A DNA stretch of 64,000 nucleotides from Panopea generosa (lineage: Eukaryota; Mollusca; Bivalvia; Adapedonta; Hiatellidae), in contig CM055899.1 in NCBI GenBank assembly GCA_029582155.1, positions 53,229,353 to 53,293,352 of the forward strand, read 5' to 3'. The notes under the pieces were generated by a model. The model made no database searches and was not told the origin of the DNA. It saw only the letters and a list, made by a program, of their open reading frames with translations. Below are positions 1 through 15,004 of the stretch, one piece after another. The first letter of the stretch is position 1. Every line of letters starts with the position of its first letter. The position numbers and the translations under genes are program-made.

Positions 1-3000
1 TAACAACATCACCAGCCGATAGCAGCGGTACAGATCGTGTCATTTTTATTGGTATGCGGCAGTGGTGAAATAGATTTGATCCAAGTTGAAATATTAGACC
101 AGATTTTACACTTATAAACGTAAAGTAATATCGATACATTAGTGTACATATGCCCCGTAATTGATATACATAGCTTTATCAGTACTGTTGCATATCACAT
201 CCAGCAACAAAGCAAATAACCCTAAACAAAAAACAGGTTCAATACCAAATTATAAATATTCCGAAACAGAAAATGCAAAACTATTTAATATACATAAAAA
301 AACACTCTTATAAGTATTTCATTGATAAATATGATTTTTCAGTGGCGTATGTTTAAGCCATTATAGTTTTTGTATTCTTTTTAAACAATGTCTATTAATA
401 CGTACACTGTATATTAATCTTGTATTAGAGTTTCAGTCATTTAATGTAGAAATAAAAAAAATATTTCTCTTTGAAAGTCATTTACTTGAAATGTATTTAA
501 CAGAAAAAAACATTTTGAAATATATTTGACTGTATATAAATGTTCAAAAATTTCAGTACGATTTATTAGCAGCAGTATTCTATACAAACTAAAACAAGTT
601 TTTGAGAAAAAAATCCAGATTTCGATACCCCAAGTTATGCATTAACATCAGACCGTCTAGTATATAATCATTTTTTGCTATTTTTAAAAACTGTTGCCAA
701 TGATAAAGTATATGTATCACTATTTGGTAAGGCTATTCAACTAGATAGATAGATAGGTTATTTTATTCCTCCATTCAGAAGAGCATATGATGAAATACAT
801 GCATTTAAACAGAACGTCATATATAAGTATTTAAAAAAAACCAGCAAAATAGTGCAATAAACAGAATACATGTATGATAATTTTAGAATTACAATAGATT
901 GAACAGAATTATAGTAGAAAAAGCATTACAATATCTTATCATAATTTTGATTGTGATACATTGCAATAATTTTCAAACCAAACATTTTTATCTAGATTAT
1001 GTTAAAACACCTCAAATGTTATATATATATAGCTTATCGACAATAAAATCAAATCGAAACAATGCAAGGCAAGTAACTTATAGGTGAAATATTATTTAAC
1101 ATATGTTATAGCATTTGGCCGTTTTATACGTTTGTCTTACCGAAATCGAAAATGCAAGACGAAAGGTAACTGGCAAACGGGATAGTGGACATTAATGATA
1201 TGGTCATATAATTATGGTCAAATGGAACTTAATGTAAATATATATAATACAAGAAATACATACAAGTACGAAAAAAACTAAGAATATCGTGCATTCTACT
1301 CATGACGTACACATCTCTGTGGTTACATGTTCACGTTAACATCAAATGCACTCAGCAAAGTATGATCGATAAAAGACTGAAATTAAAATATCGTAATAGA
1401 AAAAATAATCATCTTACAGGATTTAATTAATTAAATGTCCAGCTTTTAAGTTAATTATTACTTCTATCATGCTACATTTTTATCCGATTGTAAGAAATGC
1501 GTGACAGCAAACCCTTGTGTGACCAAATGATATAAGTCAAGCAAATATATATGTGTAAATCAAGACCAGACCAATGTTAAACAAGCACAGATGCAATGGA
1601 TATAAGGCAGAGAGAGGAGTCATTTAACGCACAATTATTGTATTAGAGTTTATGCCTCCGATCTGAAGGATTTCGGCAACGTATAATGATTACAATTCCG
1701 GTTTTCCGCGAGTCTATCCTAAAAATGACGTTTTCTTTGATATTGAATAATTGTTAGCATACCATAACTACATCTGGTCAGAAATTTACTAAAAAAAAAA
1801 AGAGTTCAAATACCATTCCATGCCACAGTTTCTTCATTTTTGTCACAAATTCCACTCAATTAATTTTAATTAAATCTTTACAAAATATACTGTCAAATTA
1901 TCTCGATCAAGTTCAATAATAGCCAATAAAACTGACCCTAATTCACCTATTCTCATTTGATCCACATTGTCTGTATGTGTTGGAGATTGAAGTTTGTACA
2001 TGCCAATCAGCGTCTAATCTTATAAATAGACCAGGTCCAATTAGGAGTATTTAATTGTCATAACAAGTATATTCGACGATCAGTTCAACAGACCCAATAA
2101 CTTTGGTGATAAAAGCCTGACTGTTTTTACATTTGCAGAAATATCGATGACCTTTCTCTATCTAAAGCAATTTTAATCCAATATTTTGCTTAATTGACCT
2201 TACATTTGTTGTAAATTACATTTGTTATACGATGGTGACATAATTATTCTTGTTTCTGCGAAGAGTAATACCTATTGCGATCTTAGTTTTTTCTTGTTTT
2301 GGGAGCTTTTATATCTAAGTAGCGATGTTGTCACGGGAGTTGGCAATATTAAATTGTATTATACTACCAAAATGTAGTTCCAGCAATAAAGGTATCCAAT
2401 CTTGCAATGTAAGCTTTAATGATTGAAGGGGAAATACATTTTAAAGACGTTATTTTCTTTTGAATTTAAATGATAGTTTATAAATGTAGATTCAATTAAT
2501 TACAGTTAAGGTTTGTTGATTTAACATGTAGTCCTAAGTTAGATCAAAAAGACAGTTTATATGCTTGTATACAAGCGTTCCAATAAAAATGAGTCTAAAG
2601 TCATAGATATGGACTAAATTGTATTTTCGATGGATAAACTTGTATACACCAACATTGTGAAAATGTGCATCGTTCACTAGCGAAGGTGATGATTTAAGTA
2701 CATCTGTGCATACGTTGTGAGGTGTTTGTCATATTATAAGTATGGCCTCATGGAAATTTGACTTGTTAAATAAAGACGTAATTATTACTATATTGTTTTG
2801 CTTGTGCGACGTAACCTTTACACGGGAAGTTGCCATATAAATGCGTATGCTTATTCAACCTGTTTACACCGTCGCTGTTCCAACAAGGTATTATCCGCTT
2901 TTAAATATAAAGTATACTTATTTTATCTGTAACAATTCGAAAATATATTAATAAAAATATAACTACTGCGTACACAATTTTGAGCTTTCACAGGGTGATA

Positions 3001-4703
3001 CATCATTGGTTTAGTTCGGTGTTACGTGAAGCACTTAGGCGTCACTAACGTCAAACTAAAATGCGTGCCTTCTATCATTAAATCAAATACACATAAATAT
3101 CTCTTATCGCCTGCTTTGTTGTATCAATGCTAGTGCTGTAGAATGTTGTTCATGGCTCATGAAGATAAATCTCAAGCAATGCTTACATATACAATATTAT
3201 ATATACACATGCTTACAATATTTTGATTCTCAAATTTTAATGAATAAGTTTGGTCCTGTTCTACTGAATCCCATGATGCTGTATACCGCAACCATGAATA
3301 CTTGATATAGAGTTTAGCTATTGTTTTGGCATTGGAATAGTAATAGTTATATACGAGATGATATGTGATATTCAAATGAAACATACTATAATTTATTTAT
3401 TTAATACATTCACACCAGGATGTTCATGAGGTAAAATTTGCATCGTGTTCATATATTAATGTTGTACTTTACATGCGTTACGTAATTTCTGTTGTGCTCC
3501 CCCCCAGTCCTTTCCTCACGTGAATCTTTATCAAATAACATCGATAGTAGCTAGAGTTTTATAAAATTAAATGCGGAATTGCTAAACATGTTAAGAAGTA
3601 TATCAAAAGAGAACTAGAACCTTTTGTTTTTGTGAAACATGATATGTTTGTTGTTCGGCCGACGCACTGCCTCCATTGATTTTTGACAATTTTTATTTAC
3701 ACTCTTGTTTTTTGCCATCGCGTACACATGTTTGTTTTTTCCTTATTGTAGAATTTATATAGTGTATTTATTGTTCGCATTTGTGTTGTTGTGATGGGTG
3801 TTCCCTTTGAATATGTTACATATCCTACGGACATACATTTTATTTTTTTTTGTATTTTGTATGGTACAACAACGTGACAAGCTACATTTAACTGTTAATT
3901 ATATTGAACACGTTAAGAAAGATGCAGAGTTATTGTTGCATGTTACTAAATAAATTCCCAGACCCCGAAATCGAGGAGACTTTTAATACGGCTACAAACA
4001 TTGCAAAAGTGAAAGAAAGAAACATTCGTTAAATGCAGGACATAACATGAAGTCATTACAAAATCTTTCACACAGTCTTACTTATATACGGCAGGATTTT
4101 ATACACTGTTGAAGAACCGAATGCAGGTTTGTTTCTTGTGTAATACCAGATTTGTATAAATGAAACTTTCTAATGGCAGTTATTCAACCGATTTAACGTA
4201 CACACAAACGAATTTACCTGATCATATGCAGAAATGTAAGTTAGCTGCAAGTTACTTGTGGAAGTGCGGTCGTTTTCAAACTCAGATTTATTTTGAGGTC
4301 TTCTTCCACCAATACGACTGGACAGGCCATAATTATATAACCTACATTTTTTTATAAATGCCATTAAACTTCAATAAAACAAATATATCGGCGAAAATTT
4401 TGACGTTGTTTTATTATAAGTCATAAATACCATACTTCATGATTTTATCTTAAGTATTATAACCATTAATTTCTAATTGTATATTTATTTTAATTCATAC
4501 ATTTTCAATTAGATGGCGATTATTTTATGTTGAGCATTTGCATCAGATCCAATAGCCTTACATTAAAATACATTTTAAAAATATCATATATTTGCTTTTT
4601 TAACATTTACCTTACATGAAGAGATTTAAAATAATAATATTAGCAATATACGATACAAAACGATCAATACGCTACGTATCTTACAAATGATCTATATTCT
4701 TAG
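1..4703. other. AT-rich non-coding stretch, probably intron or 5' flank
   Basis: I see no recognisable exon. Open frames are short and AT-rich, without family resemblance. The first recognised coding exon begins at 4,704 after an acceptor and starts inside a CRAL-TRIO domain, so this stretch is most simply the intron before it, with the N-terminal exons left of the window. A small TAGA microsatellite lies near 741-757. I looked here for the CRAL-TRIO N-terminal helices (an LRWLRAR-like motif) and did not find them. Confidence 0.5.
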
Positions 4704-4797
4704 GTCATCAAACAGTACCTGACTGGTGGTTTTTGTGGCCATGACAAGGAAGGATCTCCAATCAGGGTGGAGTTGTATGGACACCTGGACTTGAAAG
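4704..4797 (+). CDS. SEC14-like exon a (CRAL-TRIO start)
   Basis: The exon follows a pyrimidine-rich TTCTTAG acceptor and ends at a GTAATA donor, in phase 0 to 1. It encodes [20 protein letters not shown] and then [11 protein letters not shown], matching the first strand of the CRAL-TRIO lipid-binding domain in SEC14-like proteins, where the family has a QYLSGG-Y/H-D pattern. Confidence 0.9.
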
Positions 4798-7700
4798 GTA
4801 ATATTACTACACCAGGCTATTTAATACCAAATACAATCGAAATTCGTTATCTCGATATTGGAGGGACTGCCAAAAAAACTCGAGATATCCGAATATCGAC
4901 ATAGATTTTGTCTCAAAATCAATATTTATTTTCGTTCAGCACGGTTAACATGTTTACTTTGTTAATAAACGTAAACGTTGTGCTAACGAACGAGAAGTAA
5001 ACGGAAATCGGTCTACTCGGCTTTGTCCCTTCACTTCCCATTAAGTCACGTGATTAAACACGCACAAACAGCTTGCCGATGTGCTTAATCTGTCAGATAA
5101 CGATAATGCGAACATTTCGTTCAGTTCACTTCACTTCTGTAATCTGTAATCTGTAATCTGTAATCAAACGTTTACAAACAAATAAACGCAGCCCATATAA
5201 GTATCGCACGTCAATTGTATTTTCATATTACGGTCCGTGCAGTAGAATTACACTGTCATGATAAATGCTTATATCCGGGTCCTTCTTCGAATTTCTCAGC
5301 AGTGTGAGAAATAAGTTTAGGCTGATTGACTGAATCAAATGATAAATAAACCAAATTAACATGCAATCACCCAATTCGATGACACGATGTTTGCAACATT
5401 CTGTAAGTAATTAAAACTGACACCTTTGTCGTTGACCGGTTATTAGTATTGCGTCATAAACAAACTGTGAAAAATGGCACGCGGAATGGAAAAACACACA
5501 GTATTATGTCAACAATAAATATATATCGAGACAAACAATCAATTAAAGGAGTAAATAATCATTCAAGGACTAAAACTGGGATCGTGATATCCGGAGTATC
5601 GACAAAGACAATATCGAGTTAAAAGGTGTTTATTTATAGAAGCAAAAAGGGGAAAAGTTGGGACTAGCAAGAAATATCGACATTACCGGAATATCGATTC
5701 AAACGATATCGAGATAACGAATTTCGACTGTATGTATATTAGTCTGTTTCATTAAACTCTTTTTAATCGAATGTAGAGAAGAGAGCATTTGCTTGTTCCT
5801 CTTCCAGAAGTGTTGTTTCTTTTAAAGATAACTACAAAATACATATGCATCGTTACTACTTTGCTTTTGGAAGGAGTTTTCACGACTTCAGATATTCTGA
5901 CAACAATCAATTTTCGTTAAATAAAAATCAAGTCGAATTAAATTTTACCGATTGATTGGTTTGATTGTTGTCTAACAGCGCTTTCCAAATCATCAGCATA
6001 ATATTGTACACTAAACACTGAAAAAAAAAAAAACTTTTGTAGACTAATGTGGTTTTAGCAAATATATCCATACAACATTATAAACTTCTTTATTTAACTC
6101 AAGTTTCATCATTGCCTCCCCCACCCCCCCCCCCCACACACACCATTTTGAACTTTGTATGCGGAATACTCCGTCTTTCGAACCCCCCCCCCCCCGCCCC
6201 CCCTACTGTCCAACTGGAAGAGACAGAAGAGCTTCTGCATTCAGAAGACGTATTTTCGCTACCGAAAAAGGGACGCGTGGTCCAGTTGTAGAGCATCGAA
6301 TCCACGATCAGAGGGTCTATATCCGTCACGGCTCTTTGTGGTGTCCTTGAGCAAGACACTTGTTCCGTCTACCCAAGAAGACTTTGAGCGTGGTTTGCCT
6401 AAGTTGTAGGAATTTGTTTCACAATCGAAGTAAAAAGTAAATAAGTTTAAACTAAACCGGAGTCTTCTGAAGAGGCTTATGAAACGGACTATATCACATA
6501 CCAATAAACCTGTCAGAAAATAATGTGTCTTACTCATATTTAAGCAATATATAATGTAAATTAAGTTTGATATTAGATTTAGATGCAATGTAACTGCACT
6601 AAGGTACCACATAATTGACAGTGATGTAGTTGGCAATGATGTTATTGACAGTGGTGTAATTGATATTGATATAATTGACAATGCTGTAATTGACAATGGT
6701 GTAATTGACAATGATGTTATTGACAATGATGTTATTGACAATGATGAAATTGGCAATGCTGTAATTGACAATACTGTAATTGACAATGATGTTATTGACA
6801 ATAATGAAATTGGCAATGCTGTAATTGACAGTGGTGTAATTGACAATGAAGTTATTGACAATGATGAAATTGACAATGATGCAGTTGACAATGGTGTAAT
6901 TGACCATGATGTTATTGACAATGATGCAATTGACAATGATGCAAATGACAATGGTGTAATTGACAATGATGTAGCTGACAATGATGTAAGTGACACTCTC
7001 CATACGGTTACCATCCCAATGAGAAAACTATAAACAAGCCTAACGTTCAATGTTCAATAATTGGGAATAGTATCATATTTACAATCAGGTCGGACATATA
7101 AGACACACTGTCACATTCAGCTAAATAGCTGCTTTAACATTCTACTTTTTCATATAACATTCATAAAACGTGTTAAGTCAAATAGTTTGATTAGAAGACT
7201 TTAGAAGATTTTGTCTATACTCATTTCATATAACGCATTTCATATTTGTTATATAAATGGTTAAACATTTTTTACATTAAATCTAATTTACATTTGGCAA
7301 AGCGACTTTTTTATACGTATATCTGTTTGTCTATTTTACTTATTTGAAAATAGAAAACTATCACTATTTTGTACAGATCAAGTGTGTAAACAAGCTTAGT
7401 TTCATGTCTTATCTTGAAAAAGATATATATTTAAAGTATAATTGTTTCTTCTTTATGGAAATAACAAATTTTAATCAATTTGCATTATCTTTGACAAGAA
7501 AAACTCGTTTCAAAATACGTACAGCAATATTGACGTCATGCTAATAGATTAAAGCAATAACGTCATAAAATAGCACCAAACAGTATTACTACTATCGATA
7601 CACTATTTCAGTCCCGACACTACGCCTATAGCTTTGCTATTTATTCCTACAATGTACCGTACTAGTACTAGGCTCGTTGGTACATGGTGACGTGACTTGC

Positions 7701-10700
7701 ATAAGTCATGTGGTGGACAGAGTTGAACAAAGTGGAGCGCGTGGTCTAGTGGTAATGCATCGAACCCATGGTCAGGGGGACGTTGGTTTTATCCTCCGCC
7801 ATTGTTATGTGTGGTGTCCTTTAGCAAGACACTTTTTTCGCATATGCTTAGCACTAGTTCTACCCAGGAAAACTTCAGGCGTGATTTGTCTAAATTGCAA
7901 AAAATCGTTTCACAATCGAAGTGAAATAAATAGGTTTGAATTTAAACTAACAGAGTTGCAGTTATATTACTTGATACACGTCAAAAATGGTACGGTGCTA
8001 TAACAATGGTTCATTACACACCACATGACTGTATAAGCACCATTTCAATAATAACAATGAATATAGAAGGTTATAAACAAAATTGATTTTAGACTTAAAA
8101 GTCATAGCTCTTTGTGCCGATGCAAATAAATCTTCTTATTTTTTCAAAAGTTACACTTGATTATGAGCGCGATTGCCTTTTTTATGTTTTCAGGCATCAT
8201 GGCGGCGACAAGGAAGTCGGATCTTGAAAAAACAAAGTTGTTACAATGTGAATGGACAATGAAAGACTGGGAGGAGCAAAGCCAAAAGGTTAACAAAGCA
8301 ATATATAATTAAATATAAACTCTAGATACTGTGATTAGGAACAGATTGGCTGCTTTGGAACATGATTATAATTTAGGGTTAAGCATACAAAATTGTACTG
8401 TCCTCTTATTTTATTAGGAGGTATCTCAGAATAAAGTTACATAAACGCTCAAACACGTGGTTTTGGCATGATACATGAATTGTACATGAAGCGAAAGCTA
8501 AAACCACAAGTGACGGTACATATGTAGATACTCTGATTGATCATCATTCGCCATAAAGAATGAAACATGTAGCCGATTCCTTCACTCTTGTATTCAAACG
8601 CTTGAAAATTAATTAAAATATTTGAATTAGAGAGCTGATTAAATTATACTTCCAATATATCAGTTGGTTGAAAGTCGGTGTTTCTGATAATATTCCTTTT
8701 TTCGTTTTCGTTGTTATTGATGGCTTAACAACAGGTTATATACGGCAAATCCAATTTTACTTGTAGATGACGACCTCAGAATGAATCGGAATAAAACCAC
8801 TGTCCGTCCGCAAGTAACTGACAAACGTTCTTATGTGAAGTTTTTGGACTGACCCTGGTGAGAGGTCAGTGGGTAAATGAAAACAGAGTTTTAGACCACA
8901 CGGTTTTGGATGACCAGTTATTCTTGCAGTTCATTTTGGCACTAGATGTTAGAAAACCTTATGGTTAAATGGAACGCACGTACTCCATCTCTCTTCCATA
9001 ACATCTTTGTGAAACTAAGAATTTATTTTTGGAAGAAAGGTGAAACTACAAATATGTAAAAGTACTACTGATACATGAGTGTAATATAAATACATTTATG
9101 TTTTATATTTTCAGTTAGGAAAAAGAGTGGACGGCCTAACGGTTATATTTGATATGGAAGGTGTGAGTACAAAAATGATGTGGAGACCAGGTTTGTATTT
9201 AAAGTATATAAACAAACAATTGTGTCATACATATGAATTTAATAAACAAATGGTACAGCAAATGAAACGAAATTAAAACACAGGGTGGTAAGCACCATTG
9301 TATTCCCAACTTGGTTACTATTGAATATGTGACGTCTTGACAAGGTCAGATGTGGCATTATTGATACCAGTGCAGTAAAGTATTCCCTATAATCGTTTCT
9401 TGGTAAATGTATTTATATACACACACCACATTGTTAATTGTTTCACATAATATCATCGAGTAGAACTATCATTATGTTATTAACAGTTTTAAAATTTAGT
9501 TTGGAATGGGAATGGGCCACATGCTCTTTCAATATAAGCTCGGCTCGTCCCCTAATGGTATTAACAAAGTCTACAAACAAATATTTAGGGTAACAGTTAA
9601 ACATTTTTATGAACGTTTATATCTTATATACACATACAGGTTCATATAATTTATCTTAACATTGCAAGTGAAAATGATATACAAAACGTACATGTAGGTA
9701 AATACAATACAGACTGTTTGAATAAAAGCGGATCACTTACTGCGTTATGCTACTAAACAAAATAAAATGTACGTCGGTTGGTACTTTAATTATATAATGA
9801 TTATCCAGGTCTTCAGATGTATCTGCACATGGTGAAGGTATTAGAGGACAACTATCCAGAGATGATGAAATGTTTGCTGGTTATCAATGGCAAGTATTAC
9901 ATAATACTTCATGTATGTGGCACCTTCTATATTCTTCCATGCCTTTGCTATCTGAAAAGGAAGACTTGGTTAACATTATTAAAGAGATTTAACACACGTG
10001 TTGTTCTTTATTTTTCAACAATGCTTATTGTTCGAAGTCTTGATGGCAAAGATAAAAAAAACGATGTGATATTTATATATATGAAAGGAAGGAAACGCAC
10101 CTGTTTCGTATGGCGGCCATATATAATGTAAGTTATAAACTTTGTCGCGATATTGATATGGGTACGGCTATATCTTTCAGCACTATACCAATCGACTATG
10201 CATTGATATATCTGTCTATTAATATTGTCCGTGAACACGCTAGTTAAAATTGTATTCAATAAAAGAAAATCATGCAATGATCTTCATGATTCAAAGGAGC
10301 CAGAATAAACACACTGAGTGAGAAGACGGGCACAAATAAGTACCGAAGCATACAATACAATATTGACGAAATTACATATTAATTGATTTTCAGTTCACTT
10401 TTCAAGTTGTACAATATAAATTAACAAATATACGCAATAAAAGGTATTTGATACATTAACAATATTTTCAGCTCCACGAATTTTTCCGATACTTTACAAA
10501 CTGGCCAGACCCTTGATAAGCGAGGAGATGAAGAACAAGATCCACGTTTTTGGAGGTAATGTATACACTCATTAACTGGTCATTTGCAAGTCTGAATATG
10601 AACCAATGACTCATTAAACCGGAAGCAAGATGATTACACCGACTTCAACCATTGCATACATTAACACAGGAAACTGTATCGGTAATACGATATCAGTTCG

Positions 10701-13700
10701 CCATAAACAAAACAAATTGTTATAGATATGTGCATCACAGCAAAACGTCGAAATGTAAACAATGTTATTCTGATTGTTTCTACATGTTCCTTCGTGTGCG
10801 ACTGACGCTTTCTATCAGTTATACCATTTCTGATTTGATGACAAAATAACTCATTGGATATTTAGATATGTACACAGCAATTAGCGCAGATTCACACATA
10901 CAACTTGGAAGTCCGTAAACACTGCCATATTGTCATCGTTTAGTATAGATCGCAAAAGTAGTTCTCTCGTCATTGTATCATAAGAGGACCACACTCGTTC
11001 CGCAGTGCCGATAAGCTAATGTACTAATGTGTATTCTCTCAAAGACGACCCATAAACGATAGGTAAGTACCATAAGCAATATAATTAAAGAATGTCAAGT
11101 TTGTATATGTACCTTCCAGTTTTATATGTTCTGTTTTACGTTTGCAAAAAATATAACTCGGCATTGTCACTACTAGATATGACTAAGTAAACACAAATAT
11201 TCCTTTAAGATTTTTTTGATACTCTTTAAATTTTCACAGGTGACTATCAACGACAGTTATTAAAGCGTATTGACGCAGACCAACTCCCAATGTTTCTGGG
11301 CGGATCGCTGACAGATCCTGACGGTAACCCTAGATGTGTTACTATGGTAGGTTGATATGTATTTTGTAATGCAATTAGTTTGTAGTGTAAGTATTAGAAG
11401 AAGTTACGAATCTTATAAAGAGATTAAAATTATAAACAAAGTGTATATTGTGACGGAGGTAGTGGTTGCTGAGGTGATGACTGTGGTAGTGGTTGCTGTG
11501 GTGGTGACGGTTGTAGTGGTTGCTGTGGCAGTCACGGAGGTAGTGGTTGCTGTGATGGGGACTATGGTAGTGGTTGCTGTGGCGGTGACGGAGGTAGTGG
11601 TTGCTGTAGTGGTGATGGTGGTAGTGGTTGCTGTGGTGGTGATGGTTGTAGTGGTTGCTGTGGTGGTGACGGTGGCAGTGGTTGCTGTGGCAGTGACGGA
11701 GGTAGAGGTTGCTGTGATTGGGACAGTGGTAGTGGTTGCTGTGATGGGGACAGTGGTAGTGGTTGCTGTGGTGGTGACGGTGGCAGTGGTCGCTGTGGCA
11801 GTGACGGAGGAAGTGGTTGCTGTAATGGGGACAGTGGTAGTGGTTGCTGTGATGGTGACAGTGGTAGTGGTTGCTGTGTTGGTGATGGTGGTAGTGGTTG
11901 CTGTAGCGGTGACCGAAGTAGTGGTTGCTGTGATGGGGACAGTGATAATGGTTGCTGTGGCGATGACGGTGGAAGTGGTTGCTGTGGCGGTGATGGCTGT
12001 AGTTGTTGCTGTGTTGGTGATGGTTGTAGTGGTTGCTGTGTTGGTGATGGCGGTAGTGGTTGCTGTGTTGGTGGTACTGGTTATTGTAACGGTGACGGAG
12101 GTAGTGGTTGCTGTGATGGGGACAGTGGTAATGGCTGCTGTGGCGGTGATGGCGGTAGTGGTTGCTGTGATGGTGATGGTGGTAGTGGTTGCTGTGTTGG
12201 TAATGGTGGTAGTGGTTGCTGTAGCGGTGACGGAGGTAGTGGTTGCTGTGTTGGTGATGGTGGTTGTGGTTGCTGTAGCGGTGACGGAGGTAGTGGTTGC
12301 TGTGGCGGTGATGGCGGTAGTGGTTGCTGTGTTGGTGATGGAGGTAGTGGTTGCTGTGTTTGTGATGGTGTTAGTGGTTGCTTTGTTGGTGATGTTGGTA
12401 GTGGTTGCTGTGTTGTTGATGGGGTAGTGGTTGCTGTGTTGGTGATGGGGGTAGTGGTTGCTGTGTTGGTGATTGGGGTAATGGTTGCTGTAGCGGTGAT
12501 GGTGGCAGTGGTTGCTGTGATGGGGACTGTGGTAGTGGTTGCTGTGATGGTGACAGTGGTAGTGGTTGCTGTGACGTTGATGGTGGTAGTGGTTGCTGTG
12601 TTGATGATGGTGATAGTGGTTGCTGTAGCGGTGACGGAGGTATTGGTTGCTGTGATGGGGACTGTGGTAGTGGTTGCTGTGATGGTGACAGTGGTTGCTG
12701 TGGTGGTGATGGTGGTAGTGGTTGCTGTTGTGGTGATGGTGGTAGTGGTTGCTGTAGCGGTGACGGAGGTAGTGGTTTCTGTGATGGGGACTGTGGTAGT
12801 GGTTGCTGTGTTGGTGATGGTGGTAGTGGTTGTTGTAACGGTGACGGGGGTAGTGGTTGCTGTGATGGGGACAGTGGTAGTGGTTGCTGTGGCGGTGATG
12901 GCGGTAATAGTTGCTGTGTTGGTGATGGTGGTAGTGGTTGCTGTGTTGGTGATGGTGGTAGTGGATGTTGTGTTGGTGATGGCGGCAGTGGTTGCTGTGT
13001 TGGTGATGGTGGCAGTGGATGCTGTGTTGGTGATGGTGGTAGTGGTTGCTTTGTTGGTGATGGTGGTAGTGGTTGCTGTAGCGTTGACGGAGGTAGTGGT
13101 TGCTGTACTGGTGATGGCGGTAGTGGTTGCTGTGTTGGTGATGGTGGTAGTGGTTGCTGTGTTGGTGATGGTGGTAGTGGCTGCTGTCGCGGTGACAGAG
13201 GTAGTGGTTGCTGTGTTGGTGATGGTGGTAGTGGTTGCTGTAACGGTGACGGAGGTAGTTGTTGCTGTGTTTGTTGATGATGGTAGTGGTTTCTGTGATG
13301 GTGACAGTGGTAGTGGTTGCTGTGTTGGTGATGGTGGTAGTGGTTGCTGCGTTGGTGACGGTTGTAGTGATTGCTGTGGTGGTGACGGAGGTAGTGGTTG
13401 CTGTGTTGGTGATGGTGGTAATGGTTGCTGTGACGGTGACGGAGGTAGTGGTTGCTGCGGCGGTGACGGTGGTAGTGGCTGCTGTGTTGGTGATGGTGGT
13501 AGTGGTTGCTGTAGCGGTGACGGAGGTAGTGATTGATGTGATAGGGACATTGGGAATGGTTGCTGTGGAGGTGACGGTGGTAGTAGTTGCAGTGTTGATG
13601 ATGATGGTAGTGGTTCTGTAGTGGGGACGGTGGTAGTGTGAATTACCATGCCGAAGGATGATTAATACACATTATTAAACTTGCAATATCTTATAATATA

Positions 13701-14963
13701 GATTAAATATGAAGCAGGCAAATATGTAGTTAAAATAAATATCACAAGGTTAACACACATGGTTCTAGTTTCTCGGGATCTTAATACCTTACACACTGTC
13801 ACTATACATAGTTCTAGTTGGGCGTGTCGTAGTATATTACACAAGGTAACGTAGTCCTAGTGAAGGCGCGGTCTTAGTACCTTACACAAGGTCACAATAC
13901 GTTGTTCTAGTTGTGCGGGGTCGTAGTACCATACAAAATGTCACAATACGTTGTTCTAGTTGTGCGGGGTCGTACATGTAGCACCCTGCACAAGGTCACA
14001 ATACGTGGTTCTATTTGTGCGGGGTCGTAGTACCACACAAAAGGTCACAATACGTGGTTCTATTTGTGCGGGGTCGTAGTACCCTACACAAGGTAACAAT
14101 ACGTGGTTCTAGTGATAGCGGGGTAGTTGTACTTTACACAAGGTCACAATACGTTGTGGTTGTAGTTTGGCGGGGTCGTAGTATCTTACACAAGGTTAAA
14201 ATACGTTATTTTAGTTAGGCGGGGTTGTTTCTATATAGGTTCGTTTCTATTCCTGAATTTGCGCTACACGTAGCTTTTTACTTTACCTGTTTTCTTTTTC
14301 AGATAAATCAAGGTGGAAACGTACCAGAAAAATATTACCTTGATATTAAGCAACTATATCAACATATGAAAACGGAAACGTTACCTCGCGGCGAAAAGAT
14401 ATTAAAGACATTTGACGTTGACAAAGCAGGAGCCATTTTACGGTATTATCAATATATATCAGAGTCGTTACTGTTTACAGAATACAGATGTGTACATTGG
14501 ATTTTTTATTTTTGTATTGATTGACAAAATTTCATAAGTTTCATTTTAACGTATTTAGCGGACTGTACTCGCCTTCAAAGAATTCCAGAAATATATATCA
14601 GCAATGTATTGGGGTAAATGACGTACACTAGTATTGTATTAAGATAATTATGTACATATGATAATAGTAGTACTGTAACTAGTTCAGAGACAGTTACCAT
14701 GGTAACTCTAAAAGTTAGTGTTGCAATTATCACCAATAGCCTTACTGTTACGAATATGACATGTAATCTTACTTATTCTTGTTGAATTATATTTCTGCAA
14801 TGAAATCGGGAGTAGCTCGACTATTATTTGCGCATATGATTTTTGTTACGAAAACAACATTTTAAGCTCCACCATTTTTTAAAAAGAAATATTGCATATA
14901 ATATAAACATGGCTTGTAAACGATAGTTTCAGGACTAGTTATGTTTATGAAATCGGTTAATTA

Positions 14964-15004
<41 letters not shown>

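Noticed and set aside
3960-4040. Possible upstream exon (PDPEIEETFNTATNIAKVKE-like frame)
   Set aside because: It does not match the expected CRAL-TRIO N-terminal helices, and no donor in the right phase follows before the stop.
6259-7050. 263-codon minus frame with Ser/Leu/Ile/Thr repeats
   Set aside because: It is the 15-bp minisatellite read through, joined to the antisense of a SINE. There is no independent coding signal.
12081-13649. 522-codon minus-strand Pro/Gln/Thr-rich open frame, and plus-strand Val- or Gly/Cys-rich frames
   Set aside because: All follow from the 27-bp minisatellite period being a multiple of three. The region is an intron between two well-supported exons.
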